Part shown: piece by piece, positions 37,118-45,956 of the stretch
Layout of the letters: the number at the start of each line of letters is the position of its first letter
Numbering within the stretch: position 1 is the stretch's first letter
Assembly: GCF_029544075.1 (NCBI RefSeq)
Contig: NZ_JAJQJH010000005.1
Span: 62,001-126,000 of the forward strand
Direction: 5' to 3'
Source of the DNA: Chromohalobacter canadensis
Lineage (GTDB): Bacteria; Pseudomonadota; Gammaproteobacteria; Pseudomonadales; Halomonadaceae
DNA: 64,000 bases
Translations under genes and position numbers: made by a program
The notes under the pieces: generated by a model
Database searches by the model: none
Told to the model about the DNA's origin: nothing
Seen by the model: the letters and a program-made list of their open reading frames with translations, nothing else

Positions 37118-38065
37118 TCAATTGGCACGGCGCGCTCTCGCCAACACCGCTTCGAGCGTTTCCCCCAACGGTGCCTTGACATGCACCGGGCGACCGCTCG
37201 AGGGTTCGGGAAAGGTCAAGGCATGGGAATGCAAAAACAAGCGATCGAGTTTCAACTCACGCGCCAAACGCGCACCCTCGCGAGTACCGTACTTGTCGTC
37301 ACCCAACAGTGCATGGCCAGCATGCCCAGCATGCACGCGAATCTGGTGCGTGCGTCCGGTCACCGGCTCGGCCTCGATCAGCGTGACACGCGAGAACGCC
37401 TCGCGCACAGCGAAACGTGTGCGTGACACCTTACCCTGGTTATCGACACGCACACGTCGCTCGCCGTTGCCCGCATTGAAGCGATCGAGCCGGGCGCTGA
37501 CGAACTCGCGCCGCGTCGGCCAGCGCCCCTGAACCAAGGCCAGATACTGTTTGTCCATCTGATGTGCCTTGAGCGACTGATTCAAGGTCACCAGCGCCTC
37601 GCGAGACTTGGCCAACAACAGGCAGCCGGAGGTATCACGATCCAGGCGATGTACCAGTTCCAGGAAATCGAGATCGTCACGCACCTGGCGCAGCGCCTCG
37701 ATCAACCCAATCTTCACACCACTGCCACCATGCACGGCGAGCCCGGCCGGCTTGTTGAGCACCAACCAGTCAGGGCCCTCGACCAGCACGCTGCCCGCCA
37801 GAAGATTGCGCAGCCCATCGCTGACTTCGCGCACGGCTTCTTCGGGCGCCAGACGTAACGGCGGTATGCGCACCATATCACCCAGCACCAGGCGGTAGTC
37901 CGCCTTTACCCGCTTCTTGTTGACGCGAATCTCACCCTTGCGCACGATGCGGTAGATCAAGGATTTGGGCGCCCCCTTGAGCCGCGTACGCAAGAAATTG
38001 TCGATACGCTGTCCGACCTGCCCTTCGCTTATTTCCACCCACTGTACGTCGCGGCCCTCGGCCAT
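37118..38065 (-). CDS. rluC: 23S rRNA pseudouridine synthase RluC
   Basis: Makes pseudouridines in 23S rRNA (955, 2504 and 2580 in E. coli). The 315-aa protein has an N-terminal S4 RNA-binding domain (about residues 15-75) and the catalytic D142 in VHRLDRDTSG. The ATG at 38065 lies after AAAGGAGAGG; an earlier ATG 14 codons upstream lacks support. It is divergent from rne across a 729-bp gap, as in many gammaproteobacteria. Confidence 0.93.
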   Translation of the reverse strand: MAEGRDVQWVEISEGQVGQRIDNFLRTRLKGAPKSLIYRIVRKGEIRVNKKRVKADYRLVLGDMVRIPPLRLAPEEAVREVSDGLRNLLAGSVLVEGPDWLVLNKPAGLAVHGGSGVKIGLIEALRQVRDDLDFLELVHRLDRDTSGCLLLAKSREALVTLNQSLKAHQMDKQYLALVQGRWPTRREFVSARLDRFNAGNGERRVRVDNQGKVSRTRFAVREAFSRVTLIEAEPVTGRTHQIRVHAGHAGHALLGDDKYGTREGARLARELKLDRLFLHSHALTFPEPSSGRPVHVKAPLGETLEAVLARARRAN

Positions 38066-38154
38066 GCGCACCCTCTCCTTTACGAATCCCCACCGAATTG
38101 TCGCCACTTGACGCCGGCCAACATTCTACCGCAGCGAGACCGACTTGACGCCAA

Positions 38155-38183
38155 TTGCTGCGTTATCGCTTTACTGTTATATT
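38155..38183 (+). promoter_or_regulatory. Candidate sigma-70 promoter of rne
   Basis: TTGCTG, 17 nt, TATATT, with an extended -10 TGT just before it. It points to rne and predicts a start near 38190, leaving a leader of about 605 nt. It lies close to the divergent rluC start. Confidence 0.6.
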
Positions 38184-38189
38184 CGAGGC

Positions 38190-38794
38190 TCGTTCAAATG
38201 GGCATCAAGCGCCCGTCAGTTGCGCCTGCTTTGCAGACACGCAGGCCCGAACGAAGAACATGACATCCCCGCTGGCGAAGACATCATCGCCACACTAGGG
38301 GAAACGAAACGTTTGGAACGCCATGCCCGCCAGGGGCGCACGATATGTTCTGCGCCACCACACGGGGTGACATAAACACCGTGCCGGGGCCGGCGTCGCC
38401 GAATCGACTTATTGCTAGCTGTCTGGTGGATGACCGCAGGGCCGGACGGGCACACTCCCGCCGGGACACGTCCTGCCTCCGCCGCGTACTCAACATGCTC
38501 TTACAGTGTTCAGGGATGTATACGACAGGATCGATACGAACGGGATAACGAAGTTGAACACCCCTCGAAGCGCTGGCGGGCCCCCTCGTCCACCGCATTC
38601 GGCGGCCATCATCACGCGCATCGTCCCCGCCGGGCGATGACGACCGTTGGTATGCCTGTCTTGTCGTCCACGACCCTCTGGGTCGCCAAGACATCGTCAC
38701 GACATGCACTGAGCACAAGCATGCAAGCAAACGATTCGACGCGTCGTTGCCACGCCTTGTCGTTAGACCGGCACGCCTAGTCAGTGAGACTTGC
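38190..38794 (+). promoter_or_regulatory. Long 5' leader of rne mRNA
   Basis: About 605 nt between the predicted promoter and the rne ATG, with no credible gene on either strand. In E. coli and relatives RNase E binds structured elements in a 361-nt rne leader and shortens its own mRNA (family knowledge). Several GC-rich inverted segments are visible here but I could not fold the RNA, and the ribosome binding site is weak (GTGAG). Confidence 0.5.
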
Positions 38795-41700
38795 ATGAAA
38801 CGAATGCTCATCAATGCGACACAGCCCGAAGAGCTGCGCGTCGCGCTCGTCGATGGACAACGCCTGTATGACCTGGACATCGAATCCGGTGCCCGGGAAC
38901 AGAAAAAAGCCAACATCTACCGTGGCCGCATCACGCGTATCGAGCCCAGTCTCGAGGCAGCCTTCGTCGATTTCGGTGCCGAGCGCCACGGTTTCCTCCC
39001 GCTCAAGGAAATTTCGCGGGAGTACTTCACCAAAGAACCTTCCGGGCGTCCCAATATCAAGGAAGTCCTCAAGGAAGGTCAGGAAGTCATCGTCCAGGTC
39101 GATAAGGAAGAACGCGGCAACAAAGGCGCCGCGCTGACCACCTTCATCAGCCTGGCCGGGCGTTTTCTCGTACTGATGCCCAACAATCCCCGCGCCGGCG
39201 GCATCTCGCGGCGCATCGAGGGCGACGACCGCGCACAGCTCAAGGATGCCATGGGCCAGCTCACCGTTCCCGATAAGATGGGCGTCATCGTGCGCACCGC
39301 CGGGATCGGGCGTTCCTCCGAGGAACTCCAGTGGGACATGGATTACCTCGTGCAGGTATGGGAAGCGATTACCGAGGAGGCCGGCAAGCGTAGCGCGCCC
39401 TTCCTCATCTACCGCGAGTCCAACGTCATCATCCGCGCCATGCGCGATTACCTGCGCCACGATATCGGCGAGGTTTTGATCGACAGTCCCGAGGTACACG
39501 AGGAAGCCCTGCATTTTATCCGCCAGGTCATGCCCTCCTATCAGAACAAGATCAAGCTCTACGCTGACGACGTTCCGCTGTTCTCGCGCTTCCAGATCGA
39601 GTCGCAGATCGAGACCGCCTATCAGCGTGAAGTCAAGCTGCCCTCCGGCGGCGCCGTGGTCATCGACCACACCGAAGCCCTGGTGTCCATCGACATCAAC
39701 TCGGCACGCGCCACGCGCGGCAGCGACATCGAGGAAACTGCGCTACAGACCAATCTCGAAGCCTCCGACGAAATCGCACGGCAACTGCGGCTTCGCGACA
39801 TCGGCGGCCTAGTGGTCATCGACTTCATCGACATGACGCCGGCCAAGAATCAGCGCGAAGTGGAAAACCGTGTCCGCGATGCACTCAAGCTCGATCGCGC
39901 TCGCGTGCAGATCGGACGCATCTCGCGTTTCGGTCTGATGGAAATGTCGCGCCAGCGCCTGCGGCCCTCGCTCGGCGAAACCAGTGGCGTGGTCTGCCCG
40001 CGTTGCAACGGTCAAGGCACCATCCGCGATGTACGCTCCATCTCGCTGTCCATCATGCGCCTCATCGAAGAAGAGGCCATGAAGGAGCGCAGCTCGCAGA
40101 TTCGCGCGGTTCTCCCGGTACCGGTGGCAACCTATCTGCTCAACGAAAAGCGCAGCGTGCTCAACGACATCGAGCAGCGGCAAGGCGTCCAGGTCGTGCT
40201 CTTGCCCAACCCTGACATGGATACGCCGCATTACGACATGCAGCGTCTGCGCGACGATCAAGTCAATGAAGAAGACGGCCAGCGTTCGAGCTTCGAATTA
40301 GCCACCGAAACCGAGCTGACGCAGGAACCCGACCCGGCGCTCGAAAAACCGGTGCAGCGCGCAGAAGCGGCGGTCAAGAGCATTGCGCACAACGCTCCGG
40401 CACCTACCTCGCTGCAGACCGATGCCGAGCCTCAGGACAAGTCGAGCGCAGCGAGCTCTACATCGAGCGCCGCCACGACGCCTGCAACAGCCCCCGAAGG
40501 TGGGCTTTTCTCACGCATGGTGAAGGGACTCGGCAAGCTGCTCAATGGCGATGACAGCGCCGCCTCGTCACAGGGCGCCTCGTCACAGAGTGCCGTGTCC
40601 GGCGCCGAGTCGCCCAAGCGCGCGGCCAGCAAGTCTACGACGGACTCCTCGCAGCAACGCAACCGTAACGGCAACAACCAAGCGGGACGTTCTGACGACA
40701 AGAAAACCGCCGACAAGCAGCAGCGTCAGACGTCACGCGACACCGACGATACGCGCCGCGATACAGCGTCCAGCAATAGCAACAACGCTGGTAACAACGC
40801 CCGCAATGGCAATAATAACCGCCGGCGTCGCAATGGCGAGGAATCGCAAGAGCGCCAGGCATCGCGCAACGAAGGCCGTCGCGAGGAGAGCAATAACTCG
40901 CAATCCAACCGTAATTCGCGGCCTTCGCGTGGCTCCGGCAAGTCGAACAATGCCGAACGTAGCGAAAACGCCAGTAATGGCGACAACGCGAAGCAGGACA
41001 CTCGTAACGACGGTCGCAACGAAGCGCGTAACGCCGGTAAATCCAATAAGTCCCGCGCGGACAACAAGGACGCCAAGGCCAATAAGCCCAAGTCGGAGTC
41101 TGCATCACAAGCGACGCCCGATGACAAGGCCACGGCCTCTCCAGCACAAGACGAAACGCCGAAGGCAGACAGCAAGCCGAAGCGCACGCGCAATAACCCG
41201 CGCCGGCGCAGCCGCAAGCATGCCGTGAATCCGCAATCCGTCGCCGAGCAGGAAAAACTGCAAGCCCAGCAGCAAGAAGCAGCAAGCGAACCGGCGCAAG
41301 ACGTCCAAGGTGAAACCGCCAGCGCCGCGCCCTCGCCCGCCAAGCCGGCAGAAGACAAAGCGAGTGCCACGCCGAGCGAGACGGCATCATCCACCGTGAC
41401 CGAAACGACGTCCGAGGCGACGACATCGCCCAGCGAGACGCAGCCGCGCACGGATACGGATGATAGCGCCCAAGCGGATAAATCCCGCAAGAATGCGGCA
41501 ACGCCATCGCGCCCGACCGAAGCACCGGTGGAGAGCAGCACTACCGAGGCGCCGCAAGACGTAGCAGCGCAGACGCCTGAAGCGGATAGCACCGAACGTC
41601 CCGCCGCCCAGGCGACGTCGGAAGATGCTCTCACTGATGACGCTTCACAAACGTCCGCTGACGACTCTTCACAAGCACCTGCTGATGGCTCTTCACAAGC

Positions 41701-42364
41701 ACCTGCTGATGGCTCTTCACAAGCGCCCGCTGACGACTCTCCGGCACAGGCACCGACGCAAGCCGCTCCAGAGGATGCCGACGAGACCGTCGAAGCAGCT
41801 CCCAAGGAGGCAGACCTCAAAGAGGCAGATCTCACAGAGAAAAGCGGCACAGCTTCTCCGGCCGAGAAGCACGCCCCGCAGGCTAGCGACGCATCGGCCG
41901 CGAACGAGAAATCCGAGCCGTCTACGCCCACCGAGCCCCTTGCGGCTCAGGCGAGCGATGACAAGCCGGCCAACGATGACGTGACGTCGTCCTCGCAGAT
42001 AGAAGACGATAACGACGCTACTACCGATACGATCGCCGCGACAACGTCCAAGGATAGCGCCGAAGCAGAGGTCAGCTCGGCTTCGACCCCGACGCCCACA
42101 CCGGCGCCCGAGGTTGAAACGCCGGCCGCAACCGACGCACCGGCCAGCACCGAGGAAACACCTACGACCCCGGCCGAGGCTCCGGCACCGACAGCCACAC
42201 CTCGCGCCGAGGAAACATCCGCTCCGGCAGCCACTACCACGGTAGCGTCGCAAGCGCCCCAGGAATCGGCCACACCGCGTCAGCGTCGTCGTGCCCACAA
42301 CGACCCACGCGAACAGCGCCATCGTCTCCAGGAAAATCTCTTCCGCGGCGACGACAACGCCTAA
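38795..42364 (+). CDS. rne: Ribonuclease E
   Basis: Endonuclease that starts mRNA decay and matures rRNA and tRNA. The 1189-aa protein has an S1 domain (about 37-120), DNase-I-like active-site acidics in [11 protein letters not shown] and IDFIDM, and the zinc link C401-PR-C404. The C-terminal half is low-complexity: an amphipathic [13 protein letters not shown] (571-583) matches the membrane-targeting helix of E. coli RNase E, then Arg/Asn-rich stretches (about 610-800) and long Ala/Pro/Glu/Thr-rich regions with 24-bp tandem repeats. It ends in a basic patch [16 protein letters not shown]. The ATG at 38795 matches the family [17 protein letters not shown]. It is probably the degradosome scaffold; RhlB is also encoded here. 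Confidence 0.96.
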   Translation: MKRMLINATQPEELRVALVDGQRLYDLDIESGAREQKKANIYRGRITRIEPSLEAAFVDFGAERHGFLPLKEISREYFTKEPSGRPNIKEVLKEGQEVIVQVDKEERGNKGAALTTFISLAGRFLVLMPNNPRAGGISRRIEGDDRAQLKDAMGQLTVPDKMGVIVRTAGIGRSSEELQWDMDYLVQVWEAITEEAGKRSAPFLIYRESNVIIRAMRDYLRHDIGEVLIDSPEVHEEALHFIRQVMPSYQNKIKLYADDVPLFSRFQIESQIETAYQREVKLPSGGAVVIDHTEALVSIDINSARATRGSDIEETALQTNLEASDEIARQLRLRDIGGLVVIDFIDMTPAKNQREVENRVRDALKLDRARVQIGRISRFGLMEMSRQRLRPSLGETSGVVCPRCNGQGTIRDVRSISLSIMRLIEEEAMKERSSQIRAVLPVPVATYLLNEKRSVLNDIEQRQGVQVVLLPNPDMDTPHYDMQRLRDDQVNEEDGQRSSFELATETELTQEPDPALEKPVQRAEAAVKSIAHNAPAPTSLQTDAEPQDKSSAASSTSSAATTPATAPEGGLFSRMVKGLGKLLNGDDSAASSQGASSQSAVSGAESPKRAASKSTTDSSQQRNRNGNNQAGRSDDKKTADKQQRQTSRDTDDTRRDTASSNSNNAGNNARNGNNNRRRRNGEESQERQASRNEGRREESNNSQSNRNSRPSRGSGKSNNAERSENASNGDNAKQDTRNDGRNEARNAGKSNKSRADNKDAKANKPKSESASQATPDDKATASPAQDETPKADSKPKRTRNNPRRRSRKHAVNPQSVAEQEKLQAQQQEAASEPAQDVQGETASAAPSPAKPAEDKASATPSETASSTVTETTSEATTSPSETQPRTDTDDSAQADKSRKNAATPSRPTEAPVESSTTEAPQDVAAQTPEADSTERPAAQATSEDALTDDASQTSADDSSQAPADGSSQAPADGSSQAPADDSPAQAPTQAAPEDADETVEAAPKEADLKEADLTEKSGTASPAEKHAPQASDASAANEKSEPSTPTEPLAAQASDDKPANDDVTSSSQIEDDNDATTDTIAATTSKDSAEAEVSSASTPTPTPAPEVETPAATDAPASTEETPTTPAEAPAPTATPRAEETSAPAATTTVASQAPQESATPRQRRRAHNDPREQRHRLQENLFRGDDNA
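41642..41737 (+). repeat. Four 24-bp in-frame tandem repeats in rne
   Basis: Copies at 41642-41665, 41666-41689, 41690-41713 and 41714-41737 encode variants of S-S-Q-A-P-A-D-G/D. Copies two and three are identical and the others differ by a few bases, so the array was expanded recently by slippage or unequal exchange. The reading frame is kept. Confidence 0.85.
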
Positions 42365-42369
42365 GCCCC

Positions 42370-42392
42370 AAGGCGGCCGAGTCGGCCGCCTT
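42370..42392. other. Hairpin between rne stop and terminator
   Basis: Ten-bp perfect inverted repeat (AAGGCGGCCG/CGGCCGCCTT, 3-nt loop) beginning 6 bp after the rne stop. With the next hairpin it forms a double structure at the rne 3' end. Confidence 0.6.
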
Positions 42393-42401
42393 CCAGACAT
42401 A

Positions 42402-42439
42402 AAAAAACGCCTGAAGGAGCGATCCTTCAGGCGTTTTTT
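42402..42439. terminator. Bidirectional intrinsic terminator (rne and murB)
   Basis: Seventeen-bp perfect stem (AAAAAACGCCTGAAGGA and its complement) with a GCGA-type tetraloop, flanked by A-run and T-run on the two sides, so it can end rne on the plus strand and murB on the minus strand. The strongest terminator in the window. Confidence 0.9.
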
Positions 42440-42477
42440 ATGGTCGGCTCACCTTGGGCGAACGCAGGCGGACCCAG

Positions 42478-43479
42478 CTACCCCATCAGGCGCGGCTCTC
42501 GCTCCAGCATCACCCCAAATACCTGATGGACTGTATCGCCAATATGATCGGCCAGTGCCAACAGTTCCTGCCTGTCGCCACCACCGAAGTGCACCAGCAC
42601 CAAGGCCTGGCGTTCATGCACACCAAAAGCGCCCCAGCGCGTCCCTTTGAAGCCACAACGCTCGATCAACCATCCCGCGGCCAGCTTGACGCTTCCATCC
42701 GGTTGCGGAAAATGCGGCATCGCAGGATATTCTCGCAGAAGACGCTCGGCTTGGGTCGCCTCGAGCACAGGGTTGGTAAAAAAGCTGCCGGCGTTGCCCA
42801 GCACGGCGGGATCGGGCAATTTCTCACGTCTTACGGCACACACAGCATCAAAGATCTCTCGCACTTCGGGATGCACCGAGACACGCTTGGCGAGATCGCC
42901 GTAGCCCAAGCGAGGCGAAGGACTCCGCGACAGCCTCAGCACCACCTGCGTTACCACGACACGCCCCGCCAAGGCGCGTTTGAAAATACTGTCGCGGTAG
43001 GCGAATTCACAATCATCGCGCGAGAAAACGGCTTCGCGGCCATCATTACAGTGCGTGACATGGACCGCCTCCAGCACGTCGGCAAGCTCGACGCCGTAGG
43101 CGCCGATATTCTGGATCGGTGCGGCGCCGACATGGCCGGGAATCAACGCCAGGTTTTCGATGCCCCACCAGCCGCGTTCGACGCATGCCGTGACAAGATC
43201 GTGCCAGGACAATCCTGCCTGCACGTATACGAGAATCGTCTGGTCGTCGCTTTCTTCCCACCACCAATCGTCACACGCCACCTGTAAGGTCACCCCCGAG
43301 AGACGCGGCGCCAAGATCAGATTGCTGGCGCCGCCCACGATGTTGAGCGGCGCCGCATCATCCGCTGCCATGACCAGCGCATTGCGTATCTCGTCGTGCG
43401 TGGTGGCCACGATGAAACGCTCCGCACGACAGGGCAACCCTAGCGTATTATCGAGTGTCGCGGCCTTAGCGAGCGCCAT
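42478..43479 (-). CDS. murB: UDP-N-acetylenolpyruvoylglucosamine reductase
   Basis: FAD enzyme completing UDP-MurNAc in peptidoglycan synthesis. The 333-aa protein has the FAD region NIVGGASNLILAP and the GHVGAAPIQNIGAYGVEL stretch, and the catalytic serine in VLGNAGSFFTNP. The layout is the type I (E. coli-like) MurB. GGAGCC precedes the ATG at 43479. It overlaps the ptp stop by 14 bp and is last in the comEC-to-murB operon. Confidence 0.93.
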   Translation of the reverse strand: MALAKAATLDNTLGLPCRAERFIVATTHDEIRNALVMAADDAAPLNIVGGASNLILAPRLSGVTLQVACDDWWWEESDDQTILVYVQAGLSWHDLVTACVERGWWGIENLALIPGHVGAAPIQNIGAYGVELADVLEAVHVTHCNDGREAVFSRDDCEFAYRDSIFKRALAGRVVVTQVVLRLSRSPSPRLGYGDLAKRVSVHPEVREIFDAVCAVRREKLPDPAVLGNAGSFFTNPVLEATQAERLLREYPAMPHFPQPDGSVKLAAGWLIERCGFKGTRWGAFGVHERQALVLVHFGGGDRQELLALADHIGDTVHQVFGVMLEREPRLMG

Positions 43480-43969
43480 CGCCAGGCTCCGAACGCTGCA
43501 CTTCAAGGCGTTGACGACAGGTCTCGATCAGGCCGTCGGCAGCCTGCTCGATCAAGGCGAACACATTGGCAAAACCATCCCCCGCTCCGTAATACGGATC
43601 CGGCACCGAGCGTCCGGGGGTCCCTGCAAAATCCAGCAGCAGACCGAGATGCGCCTGACAGTCGGCAGGCGCCATACGTCGCATATGAGCTAGGTTGTCG
43701 GCGTCCATGGCCAGCAGGTAATCGAACGCATGGAAGTCGTCGATACGGAGCTGGCGCGCGCATAGCGAGGCGATGTCGATGCCTCGTGCCCGCGCTTCCT
43801 CCTGAGCTCGCGGATCGGGCGACTCCCCCACATGCCAGCGCCCGGTGCCGCAGGAATCGAGCGCCACGGCCTCCGCGAGGCCTGCCGCATGCAAACGCGC
43901 CCTGACAATGCCTTCGGCAGTGGGCGAGCGGCATATATTGCCCAGACACACGAAGAGAATACGGATCAT
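43466..43969 (-). CDS. Low-molecular-weight protein tyrosine phosphatase
   Basis: A 167-aa phosphatase with the LMW-PTP P-loop CLGNICRS (nucleophile C8, R14) and the [10 protein letters not shown] acid loop near 120. It lies between kdsB and murB, a conserved position in Pseudomonas and Halomonas relatives; an exopolysaccharide or tyrosine-kinase partner gene is not present here. It overlaps both neighbours. Cytoplasmic; substrate unknown. Confidence 0.9.
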   Translation of the reverse strand: MIRILFVCLGNICRSPTAEGIVRARLHAAGLAEAVALDSCGTGRWHVGESPDPRAQEEARARGIDIASLCARQLRIDDFHAFDYLLAMDADNLAHMRRMAPADCQAHLGLLLDFAGTPGRSVPDPYYGAGDGFANVFALIEQAADGLIETCRQRLEVQRSEPGDGAR

Positions 43970-44739
43970 GTCGCGCTCTCCTCCTCGATGATCAGGCGAC
44001 GCACCCGGTCAAGGTCCTCCTGCGTATCGACCCCCGCCGGATGGGCTTCGCTGGCCAGCGCCACCTGAATGCGATGCCCATGATGCATGGCACGCAATTG
44101 CTCGAGCTGTTCCAACTGCTCGAGCGGCGATGGCAGCCAGTCCACATACTCGGCCAGGAAACCGGCTCGGTACGCATAGAGCCCGATATGGCGCAGCCAG
44201 GCATCGGTCTCGAGATGCTCGGGACGCTGGGCGAAGCCCTCTCGGTCCCAGGGCACCGGCGCCCGGGAAAAATACAGGGCGCGCCCGTATAGATCGCGCA
44301 CTACCTTGACCACGTTGGGATTGAACAAGGTTTCGACGTTGCCGATGGGCTCCGCCAGAGTGGCGATCGAGGCACTCGCATCGTCGGCGAGACGTCGTGC
44401 CACCTGGTCGATCAGCGACGCCGGAATGAGCGGCTCATCGCCTTGCACGTTGACCACGATGGTATCGGCATCCAAGCCAAGGCGTACCGCGACTTCGGCG
44501 AGACGGTCGGTACCGGAGGGATGATCGCGCTCAGTCAGCATGACCTCGGCCTCATAGGGCCGCATGGCCGACTCGATACGCTCATCATCGGTGGCCACTA
44601 CTACACGCGTGGCCCCGCTTTGGCAGGCGCGTCGCCATACGCGCGCGATCATGGGCTCGCCGTGGATATCCAACAGGGGCTTGCCCGGTAGACGCGACGA
44701 GTCATAGCGCGCCGGTATCACCACGACCACCTCATTCAT
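43966..44739 (-). CDS. kdsB: 3-deoxy-manno-octulosonate cytidylyltransferase
   Basis: Activates Kdo to CMP-Kdo for LPS inner core. The 257-aa nucleotidyltransferase starts [18 protein letters not shown], with VQGDEPLIP near 100. The segment [20 protein letters not shown] holds a short LEQ triplet expansion compared with the E. coli protein. It overlaps ycaR and ptp by 4 bp each, so it is translationally coupled. Confidence 0.95.
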   Translation of the reverse strand: MNEVVVVIPARYDSSRLPGKPLLDIHGEPMIARVWRRACQSGATRVVVATDDERIESAMRPYEAEVMLTERDHPSGTDRLAEVAVRLGLDADTIVVNVQGDEPLIPASLIDQVARRLADDASASIATLAEPIGNVETLFNPNVVKVVRDLYGRALYFSRAPVPWDREGFAQRPEHLETDAWLRHIGLYAYRAGFLAEYVDWLPSPLEQLEQLEQLRAMHHGHRIQVALASEAHPAGVDTQEDLDRVRRLIIEEESAT

Positions 44740-44960
44740 GTCGCGTCATCCCGTGCTTCTCCGGCGCTGCTACGGGTCTTGGCCAGCTTCTCGTCAGCGT
44801 CCATGCGGCGCGCTTGTTCTGCCAGCATCACCGGGATTTCGTCTTCCACGGGATATGCCAGGCCATCGAAGTAACACTTGAGCTCACCGCGCTCGCGGTC
44901 GTACTTGAGCTTGCCCTGACAGTGTGGGCACACCAGCATTGCCAGCATTTGCTTATCCAT
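44736..44960 (-). CDS. ycaR: Trm112/YcaR family small zinc-ribbon-like protein
   Basis: A 74-aa UPF0434 protein. It has [13 protein letters not shown] (C11, C14) and [20 protein letters not shown], the family signature. The C-terminal 20 residues are charged and variable. It lies between lpxK and kdsB, exactly as in E. coli and Pseudomonas. The function is not established; the relationship to Trm112 suggests a methyltransferase activator role. Confidence 0.88.
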   Translation of the reverse strand: MDKQMLAMLVCPHCQGKLKYDRERGELKCYFDGLAYPVEDEIPVMLAEQARRMDADEKLAKTRSSAGEARDDAT

Positions 44961-44963
44961 GGT

Positions 44964-45956
44964 TCACCTCTCGGTCAGCGCCGCCAAGCGGCCTTCTAGC
45001 CAGGTCATCAGCGCCGGATCGGGATGCGCTTCGACATCCAGTACCCAGCACCGTTCGTGCGCGAAAGGACGACATTTGACCGCATCCTTGGCCGTCATGA
45101 CCACCGGACGATTGTCGGAAAATTGCAGGTCGGCGGCGTCGAAACGATGATGATCGGCCAACGGACAAGGATCGAATTCGACGTTCAGTCCCGCTAGCGT
45201 CTCGAAGAAACGCGATGGATGACCGATCCCCGCCAGCGCATGCACGCGCCCATTGAACGGCCGCCCCTCGATGGGGTAGCAAACGTCATCGATCAAATGA
45301 CGCCAACGCGACGGCTTCAGATGCATGCTGTAGTGAGGCACCGGCAAGTCCTGCTGCAGGGGGCCATTGCCGATGACTGCGTCCACGTCTTCCAACCGAG
45401 AAAGCGGTTCGCGCAGCGGTCCCGCGGGCAGACAGCGACCATTGCCGAAGCCGCGCGCGCCATCCACCACCACGAGTTCGATATCGCGCCCCATGGCCAG
45501 ATGCTGCAGCCCATCATCGGACAGCAGGATGTCACAACCGGCGGCGACCAGCTTGCGCGCGGCGCGCGGGCGGTCGGGGTCGACCGCGACGGGCAGTCCT
45601 GTCTGCGCCGCGAGCATGACCGGTTCGTCACCTGCTTCCGCAGGCGATGTTTCCGGCGTCACGTACAGCGGATAGCGACGTGCGTGCCCACCATAGCCAC
45701 GCGACACGATACCCGGTCGCCAGCCACGCTCGGTAAGCCAACGCGCCATCCATGCCACCAAGGGTGATTTGCCGGTTCCTCCCACGGAAAGATTGCCGAT
45801 CACGATCAACGGCACTGGGGGTTCCCAGACCGTCTTCGTGCCACGCTGATAGGCCCTGCGTCGCGCCCCCATGGCCGAAGCATACAGCCCCGCCAAAGGA
45901 CGCAACGGCATGAGCCAGGCCGCGTCACGGTACCAGGCATCCTGCAAGCGACTCAC
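44964..45956 (-). CDS. lpxK: Tetraacyldisaccharide 4'-kinase
   Basis: Phosphorylates the 4' position of the lipid A precursor in the inner membrane. The 330-aa protein has the P-loop GNLSVGGTGKSPLV (about 54-67) and the LLSDDGLQHLAM motif. Its start overlaps the msbA stop (ATGA). The gene order msbA-lpxK-ycaR-kdsB is the conserved lipid A/Kdo arrangement. Confidence 0.94.
   Translation of the reverse strand: MSRLQDAWYRDAAWLMPLRPLAGLYASAMGARRRAYQRGTKTVWEPPVPLIVIGNLSVGGTGKSPLVAWMARWLTERGWRPGIVSRGYGGHARRYPLYVTPETSPAEAGDEPVMLAAQTGLPVAVDPDRPRAARKLVAAGCDILLSDDGLQHLAMGRDIELVVVDGARGFGNGRCLPAGPLREPLSRLEDVDAVIGNGPLQQDLPVPHYSMHLKPSRWRHLIDDVCYPIEGRPFNGRVHALAGIGHPSRFFETLAGLNVEFDPCPLADHHRFDAADLQFSDNRPVVMTAKDAVKCRPFAHERCWVLDVEAHPDPALMTWLEGRLAALTER

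Noticed and set aside
38284-38916. Open frames on both strands inside the rne leader
   Set aside because: No ribosome binding sites, odd composition and no family resemblance; one overlaps the rne start on the opposite strand.
41642-41737. Tandem 24-bp units as a possible CRISPR
   Set aside because: Units are directly adjacent with no spacers, in frame within rne, and there are no cas genes.
40726-41931. Minus-strand open frame of about 400 codons rich in Ser and Ala opposite rne
   Set aside because: Its composition mirrors the low-complexity rne tail; no domain or start signal.
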